From NCBI GenBank assembly GCA_027492035.1, contig JAOZFT010000001.1, forward strand, positions 43,458 to 107,457: a stretch of DNA of 64,000 bases, written 5' to 3'. The notes under the pieces are model-generated. The model had not been told where the DNA came from and did no database searches. It saw only the letters and a program-made list of their open reading frames with translations. Both the position numbers and the translations under genes were made by a program. Position 1 is the stretch's first letter; each line of letters opens with the position of its first letter. The stretch comes from Thermoproteota archaeon. GTDB lineage: Archaea > Korarchaeota > JAOZGF01 > JAOZFZ01. Below, one piece after another: positions 27,939 to 36,993 of the stretch.

Positions 27939-28304
27939 GACACCTTCCTCTCTTATCCCTTCTTTACTTTTTCCCCGAAAAATTCATTTTTCCAGTTTAT
28001 ACTTGTAAGGGGGAGGTATAAGGTTTAACATGATCGGTGGCATAGAAGCTATTTTTAAGTAACTATGGATTCTGATAGTTTATAAGAAAGGAGTAATAAA
28101 ACATTTTTATTCTCAGTTAAAGCTTTCTACTTAGTACTTAGCAGTCATTTCCATGGAAAGCATAAACCTTATTTCCTGACCCCCTCCAAATGCTTTATCT
28201 TCCTTAAATTTTCTCTTTCACCCTTAAAATTTTATCAAAAAATTTATCTACCACGCAGGAAAAGGAAAACACTGCTGGAGGGAAATTGTTTCTTGTATTT
28301 TTAG
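27939..28304. other. Intergenic region, nothing recognised
   Basis: About 366 AT-rich bases between two minus-strand genes. I found no tRNA, no C/D-box pair and no ORF with a credible ribosome site. It should hold the promoter of the radical SAM gene at its low-coordinate end. Confidence 0.4.
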
Positions 28305-29516
28305 TTAATTTATTAAACGTTTTTGTGGAGGGCCCCAGTTAGCTACTATCTCTTCTACTTTAGCCAGAAACTCCTCCTTTTTTTCTGAAGGTATTAAGGC
28401 GCTTGCAGCGTAGTCATGGCCATCAGCTATTCCGTAGCCTTTAACAGCCAAGTTAAGCAGTTCAATAGCTGAAGGCTTAGTCCTTTCCATTATTTCCTTT
28501 TTAAGTTTTGCAGGGATTCTTACTGAAATTTTAAGGTATTCTGTATTTAATTTACCGAAACCTGGTATCTCAGGCTTGAGGGGCATTGTCCCAAAGAGAT
28601 ATTTCCCTTCATTAATTAGTCTTTTCTGGAATGTTAAATATGAACAAAACGTTCCTACCACTTTTGTTCCCATTCCCTCATATACATTCTCGGAGTCGAA
28701 CCATTGAATATGTTTTGTTTGGTTTAACCCTTTTGTGTAAAGTATTGCAAGCATTTTTTTGTTAGCTTCCTTCCTTTCTTGCTCTAATTCCTTTAAAAGT
28801 TCTTTTGTTTCCGAGTTTAAACCTGTTAAGCATGTTTTAACCCCTATTAAGGGCCCGTTTCTATAGTAAGCAACTGGTCCTAGAATTTGAAGGAGAGAAA
28901 AGAGTCTTTTAGCTGTTAAGCCTATTTTTTTAATTTTTATTTTCCCTTTCTCATGCGAAACTACTCCTTTCTCAACAGCTTCCTTTAAAACTTCCAAATT
29001 TACACTTTTTAACCCATTGGGCAGCTCTTGGCTTCCCACCAGCGCTAAATAAGATAAATCAATATTTTCTTTATTCAATGTTTTAGAGAAAAGATACGCG
29101 GAAGTTGCTCCTGAAAAATCTGTTTCACCTTTTAAACCCTTAAATTCTAGGTTTAAGTTATAAACTAGAGGATCTTCACTCTTGACTGGGTTGTGGTGGT
29201 CAAGTATCAAAACTAAGTTTTTAGACTTGTTAAAACGGGATATCATGTCAGCATGAGGGGAACCTATGTCGCAATAGAAAAACACTGCTCCTTTTTTCCT
29301 GTGCAGTTTCTCAACTATTTCAGGTAAAATTTTTTCTATGCAGAGGAGACTTGGTTTAACTCTTTCCCTCTCAAGGGTTTTAAGCATTATGGCGGCTGAA
29401 CATAAGCCATCAGCGTCGTCGTGGTGGATAACAAATACTTCAGGTTTCTTGTTTCCTACTTCCTTGAACTTTTCAGCTGCGTCAGAAAAGAAGGGTTTAA
29501 GATTTCTCAAGCCCAT
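28305..29516 (-). CDS. DHH-family phosphoesterase (RecJ-like)
   Basis: About 403 residues. The DHH-family metal motifs are VIHHDDADGLCSAAIML near the N-terminus, CDIGSPHADM, and the signature DHHNP (LVLILDHHNPV). The C-terminal DHHA1-type part ends with the GYGIADGHDYAASAL segment, the glycine/His-rich loop of the family. Archaeal members are exonucleases on RNA or DNA, or oligonucleotide phosphodiesterases; which one is not evident. The frame opens at a TTG (29543); the ATG at 29516, after GTGAG, is preferred with modest certainty. Confidence 0.8.
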   Translation of the reverse strand: MGLRNLKPFFSDAAEKFKEVGNKKPEVFVIHHDDADGLCSAAIMLKTLERERVKPSLLCIEKILPEIVEKLHRKKGAVFFYCDIGSPHADMISRFNKSKNLVLILDHHNPVKSEDPLVYNLNLEFKGLKGETDFSGATSAYLFSKTLNKENIDLSYLALVGSQELPNGLKSVNLEVLKEAVEKGVVSHEKGKIKIKKIGLTAKRLFSLLQILGPVAYYRNGPLIGVKTCLTGLNSETKELLKELEQERKEANKKMLAILYTKGLNQTKHIQWFDSENVYEGMGTKVVGTFCSYLTFQKRLINEGKYLFGTMPLKPEIPGFGKLNTEYLKISVRIPAKLKKEIMERTKPSAIELLNLAVKGYGIADGHDYAASALIPSEKKEEFLAKVEEIVANWGPPQKRLIN

Positions 29517-29680
29517 AAACCGCATCTCACTTAAGGAATGCAATTTAAAAAGTGTAAATTTTAAATTTAAAAATAAATGTTCATAAAAAGGTGTTTCCTT
29601 TAATTACTCCATGGTTAAGGAGGAATGGAAACACTTAAAGAAAGGATTGTTTCTCCGGTATATAAAGGAGAGTGTGGAAA

Positions 29681-29977
29681 ATGTTACATGTTTACCTGAC
29701 TGCTTCATGTTACTCATTACTTCAGCAACCCCCAGATTGGTATATGCAGTTGGCCGTTTTCTTTTGGAAATTTGTTGTTTTTATGGGTAGTTTTGTACAA
29801 CATATTCTTGAAACTGTTGGTGTGCCTATACCTGAAGCTTACACTGGAGTAATAGGGTTTTTAGTGACTTTAGCCATTATTTTAGGAGTTTTAAAGGCGG
29901 CTGAAAATACTTTGAAATATATAGTTCTAGTGATTGTGATTATAATTATTTTGAACGTAATCACTTATTTCATTTAA
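29681..29977 (+). CDS. Small membrane protein, unknown
   Basis: 98 residues with three hydrophobic stretches, the last two forming PEAYTGVIGFLVTLAIILGV and a very hydrophobic C-terminal helix ending NVITYFI. AAAGGAGAG lies eight bases before the ATG at 29681; a GTG three codons earlier is in frame. No family recognised. It is a single gene between two minus-strand genes. Confidence 0.6.
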   Translation: MLHVYLTASCYSLLQQPPDWYMQLAVFFWKFVVFMGSFVQHILETVGVPIPEAYTGVIGFLVTLAIILGVLKAAENTLKYIVLVIVIIIILNVITYFI

Positions 29978-30005
29978 ATTCAGAAACCTATTAAATTTTC
30001 TCCTT

Positions 30006-30557
30006 CTACCTTATAAGGTTTAATAAATCAGATTTTGTAACTATCCCTGTAATTTCACCCTTTCTCACAGTTAACACTGCCGGGAATTTTTCAAGTAAAG
30101 CCTTTAAGATTTTAACGGGAGTGTCTTCAGGAATTAGAGGGAAAGGGTCTCCCATTACTTCCTCCACTTTAAGATCTCTCCTTGAAAGAGTTTCAAATTT
30201 ACTTATTAAGTTTGATTCAGAAATCCCACCCACTACTCTGCCCTCCTCAATTACAGGGAGTTGAGAAATAGCGTAAGCATTCATTAATTTAACAGCTTTT
30301 TTAACGCTGTCTTCAGGAGTTACAGAAATGATTTTTTTGGTGCTAATTTCATTTGCAACCTTATTTTTCTCTTTCTTGGCTCTTTCCTTCTCTAAAGCTA
30401 AAAAAATTTTTTTAGTTATTGTGTAGGAGGGCTCCATTAACCCATTTTCAATTTTTGCTATTGTTGATTGGCTTACGTTTGCAATTCTAGCTAGATCAGA
30501 TTGAGTTAGCCCTAATTTCTTCCTTACCTTGCCTATTTCATCTAACTCGGGAAACAT
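30006..30557 (-). CDS. HTH (XRE) plus paired-CBS transcriptional regulator
   Basis: 183 residues. An XRE helix-turn-helix occupies residues 8-60 (RKKLGLTQSDLARIANVSQS and GLMEPSYTITKKIF), followed by two CBS motifs (KIISVTPEDSVKKAVKLM and MGDPFPLIPEDTPVKILKAL). CBS pairs usually bind adenosyl ligands such as AMP, ATP or SAM, so this is likely a ligand-sensing DNA-binding protein, a combination common in archaea. The target genes are unknown. Confidence 0.85.
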   Translation of the reverse strand: MFPELDEIGKVRKKLGLTQSDLARIANVSQSTIAKIENGLMEPSYTITKKIFLALEKERAKKEKNKVANEISTKKIISVTPEDSVKKAVKLMNAYAISQLPVIEEGRVVGGISESNLISKFETLSRRDLKVEEVMGDPFPLIPEDTPVKILKALLEKFPAVLTVRKGEITGIVTKSDLLNLIR

Positions 30558-30623
30558 CTTTTCAACATCCCCCCTATACCTAAAAATTAAAAATGAGTCT
30601 CCCCAAGTTTATGAAAAATAGCT

Positions 30624-30677
30624 ATGATGAAACCGCTCCAGAATGAGTGGGGGCATGATTAAACCTGAGGTAGCTGA
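30624..30677 (+). ncRNA. C/D-box small RNA (2'-O-methylation guide)
   Basis: The 54-base element has box C ATGATGA (30624-30630), a 12-base guide AACCGCTCCAGA, box D' ATGA (30643-30646), an 8-base spacer, box C' ATGATTA (30655-30661), a second 12-base guide AACCTGAGGTAG, and box D CTGA (30674-30677). Spacing is exactly that of archaeal double-guide sRNAs, which direct fibrillarin to the nucleotide paired five bases before D or D'. A weak terminal AGCT/AGCT pairing flanks it. An AT-rich TATA-like stretch lies near 30585. The targets would read TCTGGAGCGGTT and CTACCTCAGGTT; I cannot place them in an RNA. Confidence 0.75.
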
Positions 30678-30691
30678 GCTCTTATTTAATT

Positions 30692-31012
30692 TTAACTTAC
30701 TTTTGACCCGGGGGAAACAGGTTTATCCGTTGTTAAAAGTACAGGTTTACCTTTTTCTATAGCTGCCAGAAGCATTCCCTTTGACTCTATTCCTCTTATT
30801 TTTTTTGGCTGTAAATTAGCCACTACAATTATGGTTTTACCTGTTAATTCTTCCAGTTTGTACACGTCGGCTATTCCAGCAACTAATTGTCTCTTTTCTT
30901 TTCCAAGGTCAACTTCCAGCTTCACAAGTTTAGTTGTACCTGGAACTTTTTCAGCTTTCAAAATAACCCCGGTTTTTAACTCTATTTTTTGGAAATCAGC
31001 TATAGTGATCAA
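30692..31012 (-). CDS. Stand-alone tRNA-binding domain protein (MetRS C-terminal/CsaA type)
   Basis: 106 residues forming one OB-fold EMAP-like domain: FQKIELKTGVILKAEKVPGT, LVKLEVDLGKEKRQLVAGIA and VVANLQPKKIRGIESKGMLLAA are the family segments. In archaea the domain is often encoded apart from methionyl-tRNA synthetase and dimerises to increase tRNA binding. TTG start with GGGAGGTGA seven bases upstream, a near-perfect ribosome site. It is a single gene; its 3' end is 14 bases from the C/D sRNA on the other strand. Confidence 0.85.
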   Translation of the reverse strand: MITIADFQKIELKTGVILKAEKVPGTTKLVKLEVDLGKEKRQLVAGIADVYKLEELTGKTIIVVANLQPKKIRGIESKGMLLAAIEKGKPVLLTTDKPVSPGSKVS

Positions 31013-31297
31013 ATATTTTCACCTCCCACGGAAGAAAATGTACACAAGTTTTCGTTTAAACCCTTTTTTAAAAATGATTCCCTTGTTTTATTCTGAATTT
31101 TTGTTTCACAAAAGAAAGTAATCAGTTTCTTTTCTCCTAAATTTTCCTTAAATTTTAGGAGGGATCTTCCTTAATTTCTTTACCTAACTTTAGAAAAGAG
31201 TTAAAATTTGCTGTTCCAGAAAATTGTAAAAAAATTAAAATTGAATGGACGTCTTAGTTGGAGTTTAGGTGAAGTAAATTGAGAAGAGGCTGAAGGG

Positions 31298-32590
31298 ATG
31301 AAGGAATACTTGGAAGTAACTGTTCCTGGAGGAGATACTGTCCTGGTTGAGGGTGAAGCCCTATTTGAACTTGTAAAAGGGAAAGGTGAAATTTTTGGTG
31401 TGGAAATCCCATTAAATTCAAAAATAAAGGTTGAACTGTTTAAAGCAGTCCCCTTCCATGCTTTAACAAAAAGCGAATTGAAAGTTTTTTCAGGGAAGAT
31501 ATTGCCAATTAAAGGGGAAACTATTCCAAAGGATTGGAAAAACGTTTTTATCCGTTGTAAAGAAAGGAGGAAACCGTTGAAAGTATTGGTGATTGGGGAC
31601 GCTGATGTGGGTAAAACAGGGTTTGTTACCTTCTTAGCAAACAAATTTTTTAATGAGGGATTTAGAGTAGCTGTGGTCGATTCGGACGTAGGCCAAAGCG
31701 ATATAGGTCCACCTACTACTATTGGTTTAGGTTTGATGACTAAACAAGTAGTTATGCTTAGTGAAATACCTTTAATTGATGCCTTGTTTATAGGTTCAAC
31801 TTCACCCTCAAATTTATTCCACCGTGTAATTTCTTCTGTTTCTTATTTAGTAAACAAAGCTTTAAAGGAGTTGAAAAGTGAAGTAGTGATTATTGACACT
31901 ACAGGTTGGGTTCATGGTGAAAACGGGCGTGAATTAAAGTTTTCAAAAGCACTAGCAGTAAACCCTGACGTAATAGTTGGTATACAGAGAAAGACTGAAC
32001 TAGAACCGATACTTACCTACCTAGAAAAATTTTTTCACATTGAGAGAATTAACCCAGCTGAGTATTTAAGGTATAGAAAGAGAGAAGAAAGGAGAAAAAT
32101 CAGAGCTGAACAATTTAAAAAATGGTTTAATGGAAGTAAAGTAAAGGAAATTGATTTCAAGAAAATACCCATAAATTACTGTTTCCTTTTCACAGGTCAA
32201 CCTCTAAACAAAGAAGAAAAGAAATGTATACCGATAAGTTTCCTTGATAAAGTTGTTTATGGTGAAGTTTTGGAAGATAGAGTTTTACTTGTTCTGAAAG
32301 GAGGCTTTGAAGTGGACATGAACGTTTTAACTACAGTAAGCCGGTGTTTAAACAAGGAAAAAGTAACATTTACTAACGAGGACAAACTAAAAAATTTGCT
32401 TTTAGCTTTCCAAAGTAAAAGGAAAATGTTTGAGGGATTAGGTATACTTCTTTCAATTGACTTTGAAGGAAGGAGAGGTAAAGTTTTCACTTCTGTTGAA
32501 GTTAGGGAGGATTCTATTATCCAATTCGGTTGCTTAAAAATTGATCCCTTCTCTTTTGAAGAGAAATACGTTGGTAAATGGGTTATTTAG
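31298..32590 (+). CDS. Clp1/Grc3-family polynucleotide 5'-hydroxyl kinase
   Basis: 430 residues. The P-loop GDADVGKTGFVTFLAN (near residue 100) and the Clp1 signature DSDVGQSDIGPPTTIGLG are clear, with an N-terminal beta-sandwich domain (YLEVTVPGGDTVLVEGEAL) and a C-terminal region. Archaeal members phosphorylate 5'-OH ends of RNA or DNA and may work in tRNA or rRNA processing. Start at the ATG after GAAGGG. It overlaps the convergent Hsp20 gene by four bases at its 3' end. Confidence 0.88.
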   Translation: MKEYLEVTVPGGDTVLVEGEALFELVKGKGEIFGVEIPLNSKIKVELFKAVPFHALTKSELKVFSGKILPIKGETIPKDWKNVFIRCKERRKPLKVLVIGDADVGKTGFVTFLANKFFNEGFRVAVVDSDVGQSDIGPPTTIGLGLMTKQVVMLSEIPLIDALFIGSTSPSNLFHRVISSVSYLVNKALKELKSEVVIIDTTGWVHGENGRELKFSKALAVNPDVIVGIQRKTELEPILTYLEKFFHIERINPAEYLRYRKREERRKIRAEQFKKWFNGSKVKEIDFKKIPINYCFLFTGQPLNKEEKKCIPISFLDKVVYGEVLEDRVLLVLKGGFEVDMNVLTTVSRCLNKEKVTFTNEDKLKNLLLAFQSKRKMFEGLGILLSIDFEGRRGKVFTSVEVREDSIIQFGCLKIDPFSFEEKYVGKWVI

Positions 32591-33108
32591 TCTAATATTT
32601 TTATTTTTTTGCCCTCCTTTTCCTTTCTTTTCAATGTAACAGTCAAAACGCCGTTGTTCATTTTAGCTATGACATCTTCACTTGAAACTTCACTTGGCAA
32701 ACGTATTACAGTGTTATATTTCTTGTACTTGGTTTTTGCTTTAACCTCTAAATCGTTCCCCTTTATTGAAAGCTCCACATCTTTTTTTTCAGCACCAGGA
32801 AGTTCAATTATAACTTCGTAAACGTCATCTTTTTCATAAATGTCATAAAAAGGCGTTACTTCGTCGTCAACTTTTATTCCTATGGGTCTTTCAGGTTTAA
32901 TGTTCCCGAAGTACCTTATTTGAGGGGTAGGCATCCCTGTCCTCCATGAGTAAGTGAAACCGAAAGTCAAGGGTTCCCCTCTCTTTATCCTTTCATTTAT
33001 TTGGTCCTCAGGAATGTTGCTGATCGCCGTTAAAAACTTTCTCATCCTCCTTATTTCTTCTCTAAATAATTCATCGAATTCCTTAAAGAAGTCGTCGAAA
33101 TCTTTCAT
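32587..33108 (-). CDS. Small heat shock protein (Hsp20/alpha-crystallin family)
   Basis: About 173 residues. The C-terminal alpha-crystallin domain shows PFYDIYEKDDVYEVIIELPG, VELSIKGNDLEVKAK and MNNGVLTVTLKRKE; it ends KIKILD. The N-terminal region is acidic/hydrophobic (DFDDFFKEFDELFREE) with a SWRTGMPTPQ stretch, as in archaeal Hsp20s. It prevents aggregation of unfolded proteins. The ATG at 33108 follows GGAGGTGAT, the strongest ribosome site in the area; the longer frame to 33123 includes that site itself. Confidence 0.9.
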   Translation of the reverse strand: MKDFDDFFKEFDELFREEIRRMRKFLTAISNIPEDQINERIKRGEPLTFGFTYSWRTGMPTPQIRYFGNIKPERPIGIKVDDEVTPFYDIYEKDDVYEVIIELPGAEKKDVELSIKGNDLEVKAKTKYKKYNTVIRLPSEVSSEDVIAKMNNGVLTVTLKRKEKEGKKIKILD

Positions 33109-33283
33109 GGGCATCACCTCCAAAAAAATCTCAATTTCTAAAAAAATGAAAAATTTTTATTTAAATTTTATTTTAAAATTTTTTAAAAAAATAAAAAGGA
33201 ATTTTTTAAAAAAATCCAACAAAAACTCCTTTCTATGCAATCCCTTCTCTCAGAAACAAAGGAGAAATGAAAAACAGGCTAAA

Positions 33284-33754
33284 CTAAAGAAACTTAGCTA
33301 CAGGGAAGGGGATGAAGAAAGACTCGTTATTGTTAAGTTTTTTTATGTAATTCCAAAGTGAACGATAAGTAAAAGGATAAATTTTTTCGTTAAAATTTCT
33401 CTTTATAAGGAACCTAGCCGGGTCAGTTATGAACCTGGAAAAACCAATGAAAGAAATAAGGAAATACCTTTGAGGGGAGTCTATATAAATAGGGGTTGGA
33501 TGGCCTACAAGAACATTTTCAAGCTTCAAATGAAGGAGATAATTAAGTTTTTCAATGAATAAGATGCCTTCAATTTTAGTTTTTGAAGAAATATTCCAAC
33601 CATAAACTATTATATCAAGATCTGATTTCCCAGAGATCCATCTAAAGCTTTCTTTAGTCGAACCAAAAAACTCAACATCTGTAACTCCTTGTCTATTCAC
33701 CATAAACTTTTTATAACGCTTTTTGAAAGCTTCTATCTTTTCGGCATCCAGCAA
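33284..33754 (-). CDS. Nucleotidyltransferase-domain protein (MNT/Pol beta-like)
   Basis: About 156 residues. FFGSTKESFRWISGKSDLDI contains the GS...DxD pattern of the Pol beta-type nucleotidyltransferase superfamily, and IVYGWN follows. The rest (SPQRYFLISFIGFSRFITDP and onward) is unfamiliar. No HEPN partner of the usual MNT/HEPN toxin-antitoxin kind lies beside it. The frame is open to 33817, but that would add a hydrophobic leader unlikely for this fold; the TTG at 33754 after GGGGGAG is preferred. Function unknown. Confidence 0.6.
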   Translation of the reverse strand: MLDAEKIEAFKKRYKKFMVNRQGVTDVEFFGSTKESFRWISGKSDLDIIVYGWNISSKTKIEGILFIEKLNYLLHLKLENVLVGHPTPIYIDSPQRYFLISFIGFSRFITDPARFLIKRNFNEKIYPFTYRSLWNYIKKLNNNESFFIPFPVAKFL

Positions 33755-33926
33755 TATACTCCCCCAGGGAAAGGAATTAACGGTAAATATAAGAGTTAAA
33801 AAGGTAGCGAAATACATTCTTTTTAAAAGAAGCTAAGAAATAGAGAGTTAAATAATGGAATAAAAATTTTGCGAAGAAATTCTTAAAAAGTGGTTTAAAA
33901 GAACATTAAGAGTAAAGGTGCTTCTC

Positions 33927-34862
33927 TTGACTGTTTATTCATTAGAAATCAAAGATAATTGGTTAGATATATTAAATGCTTTAAGGGAGGAAGTAACCTA
34001 TAGGCAAGTAAAGATGAAAATTGATTTTTCGAAAACAATAATGGAGGTAAGAGGTTCAGCATTGAGCGGTTTGTTTCAGATAGTAGATGAAAACATCCTC
34101 AAACCGATAGGTTTCATTCTTTTAGACGTAGGAACAGATAAAAGCTTTATTTTTGAAACTTATCATTACCCTACCAAAAAACATAAAAGAGCGGTTTTAA
34201 AGTTTGAGAACAGTGTCCTTTCAAAACTAAAAAGTGGACAGGAATTCCTCATCCCCTTTTCAGACATGAACAAAACCAGGTCGCACATGAAAATTAAATA
34301 TAGATCCATAAATGTTAAACCGTTGTTCTTAACTAAGAAAATGGATGATGTTTTTGAGGTTGTTGATTTGCTTGATTCCATGCTTAATAGGGAATTTGAA
34401 AGGGAAATAGAAACAAAGACAAGTGTAAAGAAAAGGGGGAATAATGAAACCTTGAAAACAGTACATAGCTTTTCTCCTGTGGGGATTCTCACGGAAGACA
34501 ATGGAGAAACAGTGAATTATGCAATAGTGGACACTGTTTCAATAGAGAAAAACAAAATGAACATAGCAATTATAAACACAAAAATTTCGAAAAAGGAAAA
34601 ACTTATTTCAACTTTATTTAAAGGTAAAAGACGCTTCAGAAAACCTGCAGCAGCTATCTTAACAACTTACTTCCTGAACACACAAACCTTTTTTGGTGAA
34701 GAAGTAACAAAAGCTCTCGCTAAAGATTCAAGTGAATTGATTTCGGAAACACTAAACTTGATGGAAAGAAACCTTCTAAGCAACAAATTTACTCAACAAA
34801 TACCGCTTCCAGGGAAAACCAACTTAAAAAACCTTGAAGAAATGGATAAAGCCCTCATTTAA
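33927..34862 (+). CDS. Protein of unknown function (about 311 residues)
   Basis: Soluble-looking protein with no signal peptide or membrane helix. The frame opens at a GTG (33918); AAAGGTG six bases before the TTG at 33927 suggests the true start (MTVYSLEIKDNWLD). Visible parts are an N-terminal alpha/beta region (GSALSGLFQIVDEN, GFILLDVGTDKSFIFETY), a charged linker near residue 150 (FEREIETKTSVKKRG), and a C-terminal helical half. I recognise no catalytic motif and no family. Divergent from the nucleotidyltransferase, convergent with the next unknown gene. Confidence 0.65.
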   Translation: MTVYSLEIKDNWLDILNALREEVTYRQVKMKIDFSKTIMEVRGSALSGLFQIVDENILKPIGFILLDVGTDKSFIFETYHYPTKKHKRAVLKFENSVLSKLKSGQEFLIPFSDMNKTRSHMKIKYRSINVKPLFLTKKMDDVFEVVDLLDSMLNREFEREIETKTSVKKRGNNETLKTVHSFSPVGILTEDNGETVNYAIVDTVSIEKNKMNIAIINTKISKKEKLISTLFKGKRRFRKPAAAILTTYFLNTQTFFGEEVTKALAKDSSELISETLNLMERNLLSNKFTQQIPLPGKTNLKNLEEMDKALI

Positions 34863-34905
34863 ACTAACTAAATAAGGAAGAAAAGAATAGGTTAAAGGGA
34901 CATTT

Positions 34906-35634
34906 TTATGTTAACCATTTGCAGCTGTCCCTCTTCCACTTCTGGTATGCCTCATCAAAACTCCTAGATTCCAAAACGTAATCAATGAATTTTAGATGTA
35001 ACGAAACAAGCTTTTTCACTTCTTCATCATTTATTTCTTTCCCAAAAAAAATCTCCTCCTTAATTTTCCATTCTAATAAATCTAAAGGCTTCAAAGATTC
35101 CTCAACTACCTCATTTTTAACTTTAAACCCTTCATTTTTCAATTTTTCAACCCCTGACTCCCCCAGATCTACACAGATCACTCTACCATCAATATGGTCC
35201 TTAACAAAATCAGCTTCTTCACGTCCACAATAGTAATCAACCAAAACCTTTTTAGAAATCACTTTCCTCCATTTATCTACCTGTATCCCTCCAACCCTGG
35301 AACGGAAAGTCAGTAAAAAAATCTCTTCTAATACTTTTTTCAGAGAATGGAAATGCTGCTTGTTCATGAAACATTGTACATTTAAGTAAAGGCGTTTTAA
35401 GGTTCTTAGAATTGGTTTATAAGGCTCCAAGAAAGGCTTCTCCAGAGTTGATTCCTCCTTCGCTTCAAAATTTTCAAGTGAGAAATCCTCTTTCTCAATT
35501 AACATATTCCCAAGCTCAGGGGGCAGAGGAAGAAATACAGAAGTAGTGAAAAACCTTTCCTCAAAAATTCTTTTGGCAACCTTGGTTTTAGCTTCAGTAG
35601 TACCCACAGAAGATAAAACAAGTATTTCCGACAT
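34906..35634 (-). CDS. Protein of unknown function (about 242 residues)
   Basis: Begins MSEILVLSSVGTTEAKTKVA, which looks like a first beta strand and loop. It has a central helical part (YKPILRTLKRLYLNVQCF) and an alpha/beta part with VLVDYYCGREEADFVKDHI and GRVICVDLGESGVEKLKNEG. It ends in a Trp-rich tail (KWKRDSCKWLT). No family recognised. The ATG at 35634 lacks a ribosome site but lies about 29 bases after a TATA-like box, so the transcript is probably leaderless. Confidence 0.6.
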   Translation of the reverse strand: MSEILVLSSVGTTEAKTKVAKRIFEERFFTTSVFLPLPPELGNMLIEKEDFSLENFEAKEESTLEKPFLEPYKPILRTLKRLYLNVQCFMNKQHFHSLKKVLEEIFLLTFRSRVGGIQVDKWRKVISKKVLVDYYCGREEADFVKDHIDGRVICVDLGESGVEKLKNEGFKVKNEVVEESLKPLDLLEWKIKEEIFFGKEINDEEVKKLVSLHLKFIDYVLESRSFDEAYQKWKRDSCKWLT

Positions 35635-35658
35635 CAAAGAAAAAAAGACAAACAAAAC

Positions 35659-35667
35659 TTTAAAAGT
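35659..35667 (-). promoter_or_regulatory. TATA-like box of a probably leaderless gene
   Basis: CTTTTAAAG on the minus strand is centred about 29 bases upstream of the ATG at 35634. That is the archaeal TATA-to-start distance, so transcription would begin at or next to the start codon. Confidence 0.4.
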
Positions 35668-35738
35668 TTAACGTTGCACTCCTAAAAACTGGAGGAAGAA
35701 GATGTAAGGTAATGAAGCGAATAAAATTGCTAAGGAGT

Positions 35739-36611
35739 TTAAGGCCGCGAAATTTTGTTGAGGTACTCATCAATTATTTCATTAAGTTCCTGCGGCTTTT
35801 CATAAAGCACCAAATGACCCGCCCCTTTTATTATTTTTATTTCACTGCCTGGTATTTGTTGATGGATTTGTTTGCTCCATTCTGGTGGTGTAACTCGATC
35901 ATGTTCCCCTACCACTATAAGAGTGGGGGTTCTTATTTCTTTTAACCAAGAACTTGCATTGTAGTGCTTGAAGTATTTAAAATACCTGTGTACATGCACA
36001 GGGAGATTTGAGATGTATTCCTCGTTGTCTTCCATGAATTCATGAAACACTTCCTCAGGCGTTGTTGGGCTGAAAAACATTTTTTTATACAAGCTAACTG
36101 TGAGAGGATTCTTTGTAAATAATAGTTTTCTCCAAAAAAGGGAGGGAAGCTTCTCTATTAATTTATCTGAAAGAGTCACAACCCATTTAGGAAGAGACCC
36201 AATTAAAACTAAACCTTTAACTTCCACGTTTCTAGCATAAGTTTGAGCAACTACAGACCCGAAACTATGCCCTATAAGCACTACTTCCTCAGGTTTTAAG
36301 TTGTAATGCTTCAAAACCTCCTCTAAATCCTGAAGATAGTCGTCGATTGATACTTTAGAGGGTTTATCAGAAGCCCCGTACCCTCTTTGATCATAAACTA
36401 TACACCTACATTTGTCACAGAAGTATTTCAACTGTTTCTTCCAGTTGCTGATTTGGCCAGGCATTCCGTGCAGAAACACTAGAGTTAAACCCTTCTTGCT
36501 TGGGTTACAGACACAAAGTTTCAAAACAACATCTCTAATCTTTGTTTTTGTACAGATTAAAAGAGGAGCTTCAGGCCCCGAACCCTTAGCCTCACTTGGA
36601 GATAAATTCAC
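35739..36611 (-). CDS. Alpha/beta hydrolase
   Basis: 290 residues. The nucleophile elbow GHSFGSVVAQ (Ser near residue 116), oxyanion region LVFLHGMPGQISNWKKQL, and the late Asp and His in VVGEHDRVTPPEW and IKGAGHLVLYEKP complete a serine-hydrolase triad. A helical cap lies between residues 145 and 215. The substrate is unknown: esterase, lactonase or C-C hydrolase are all possible. GTG start preceded by GGAGATGAAAAGG. Confidence 0.85.
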   Translation of the reverse strand: MNLSPSEAKGSGPEAPLLICTKTKIRDVVLKLCVCNPSKKGLTLVFLHGMPGQISNWKKQLKYFCDKCRCIVYDQRGYGASDKPSKVSIDDYLQDLEEVLKHYNLKPEEVVLIGHSFGSVVAQTYARNVEVKGLVLIGSLPKWVVTLSDKLIEKLPSLFWRKLLFTKNPLTVSLYKKMFFSPTTPEEVFHEFMEDNEEYISNLPVHVHRYFKYFKHYNASSWLKEIRTPTLIVVGEHDRVTPPEWSKQIHQQIPGSEIKIIKGAGHLVLYEKPQELNEIIDEYLNKISRP

Positions 36612-36940
36612 CCCTTTTCATCTCCACAAAATTTCGAAACTTCCCAAAAGGACTTTTATTAGTTAACTTAAATAATACTTAAAAACTTATTTTAATAAGT
36701 GAATTTAAAGAATTGAAAAAAAGTTAAGACCTTTGTTTAAGAACCTAAAAATTATTTAATAACTTCCGAGTTTCAACTGAACTTCCCTTATAGGTTCATC
36801 TTTTCAACAAGGGTAAGTCTCAACCAGAGACAGTGCTTAGAACCATTAAAGCTATTTTAAGTTATTTGTTTCAATAAAAATGAGAACCAAGAAATCGCAA
36901 TAAGTACGAACACTTGCTGAAATATATCAACATCTATCTG

Positions 36941-36982
36941 GTATCTAACAGTTTTAGGGTTTATTCTGAAAATTTTAGATAC
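36941..36982. promoter_or_regulatory. Imperfect 17-base inverted repeat before the Nik/Cbi operon (candidate operator)
   Basis: GTATCTAACAGTTTTAG (36941-36957) is repeated inverted at 36966-36982 with 14 of 17 positions paired and an 8-base gap; the outer eight, GTATCTAA/TTAGATAC, are perfect. It ends 13 bases before the TATA-like box of the metal-transport operon, so it is placed like a regulator site. It does not match an operator I know. Confidence 0.45.
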
Positions 36983-36993
36983 TAAAATCGATA

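Noticed and set aside
27939-28304. Second C/D sRNA suggested by ATGATCG and CTGATAG
   Set aside because: Box C is mismatched and the spacing does not give two guides.
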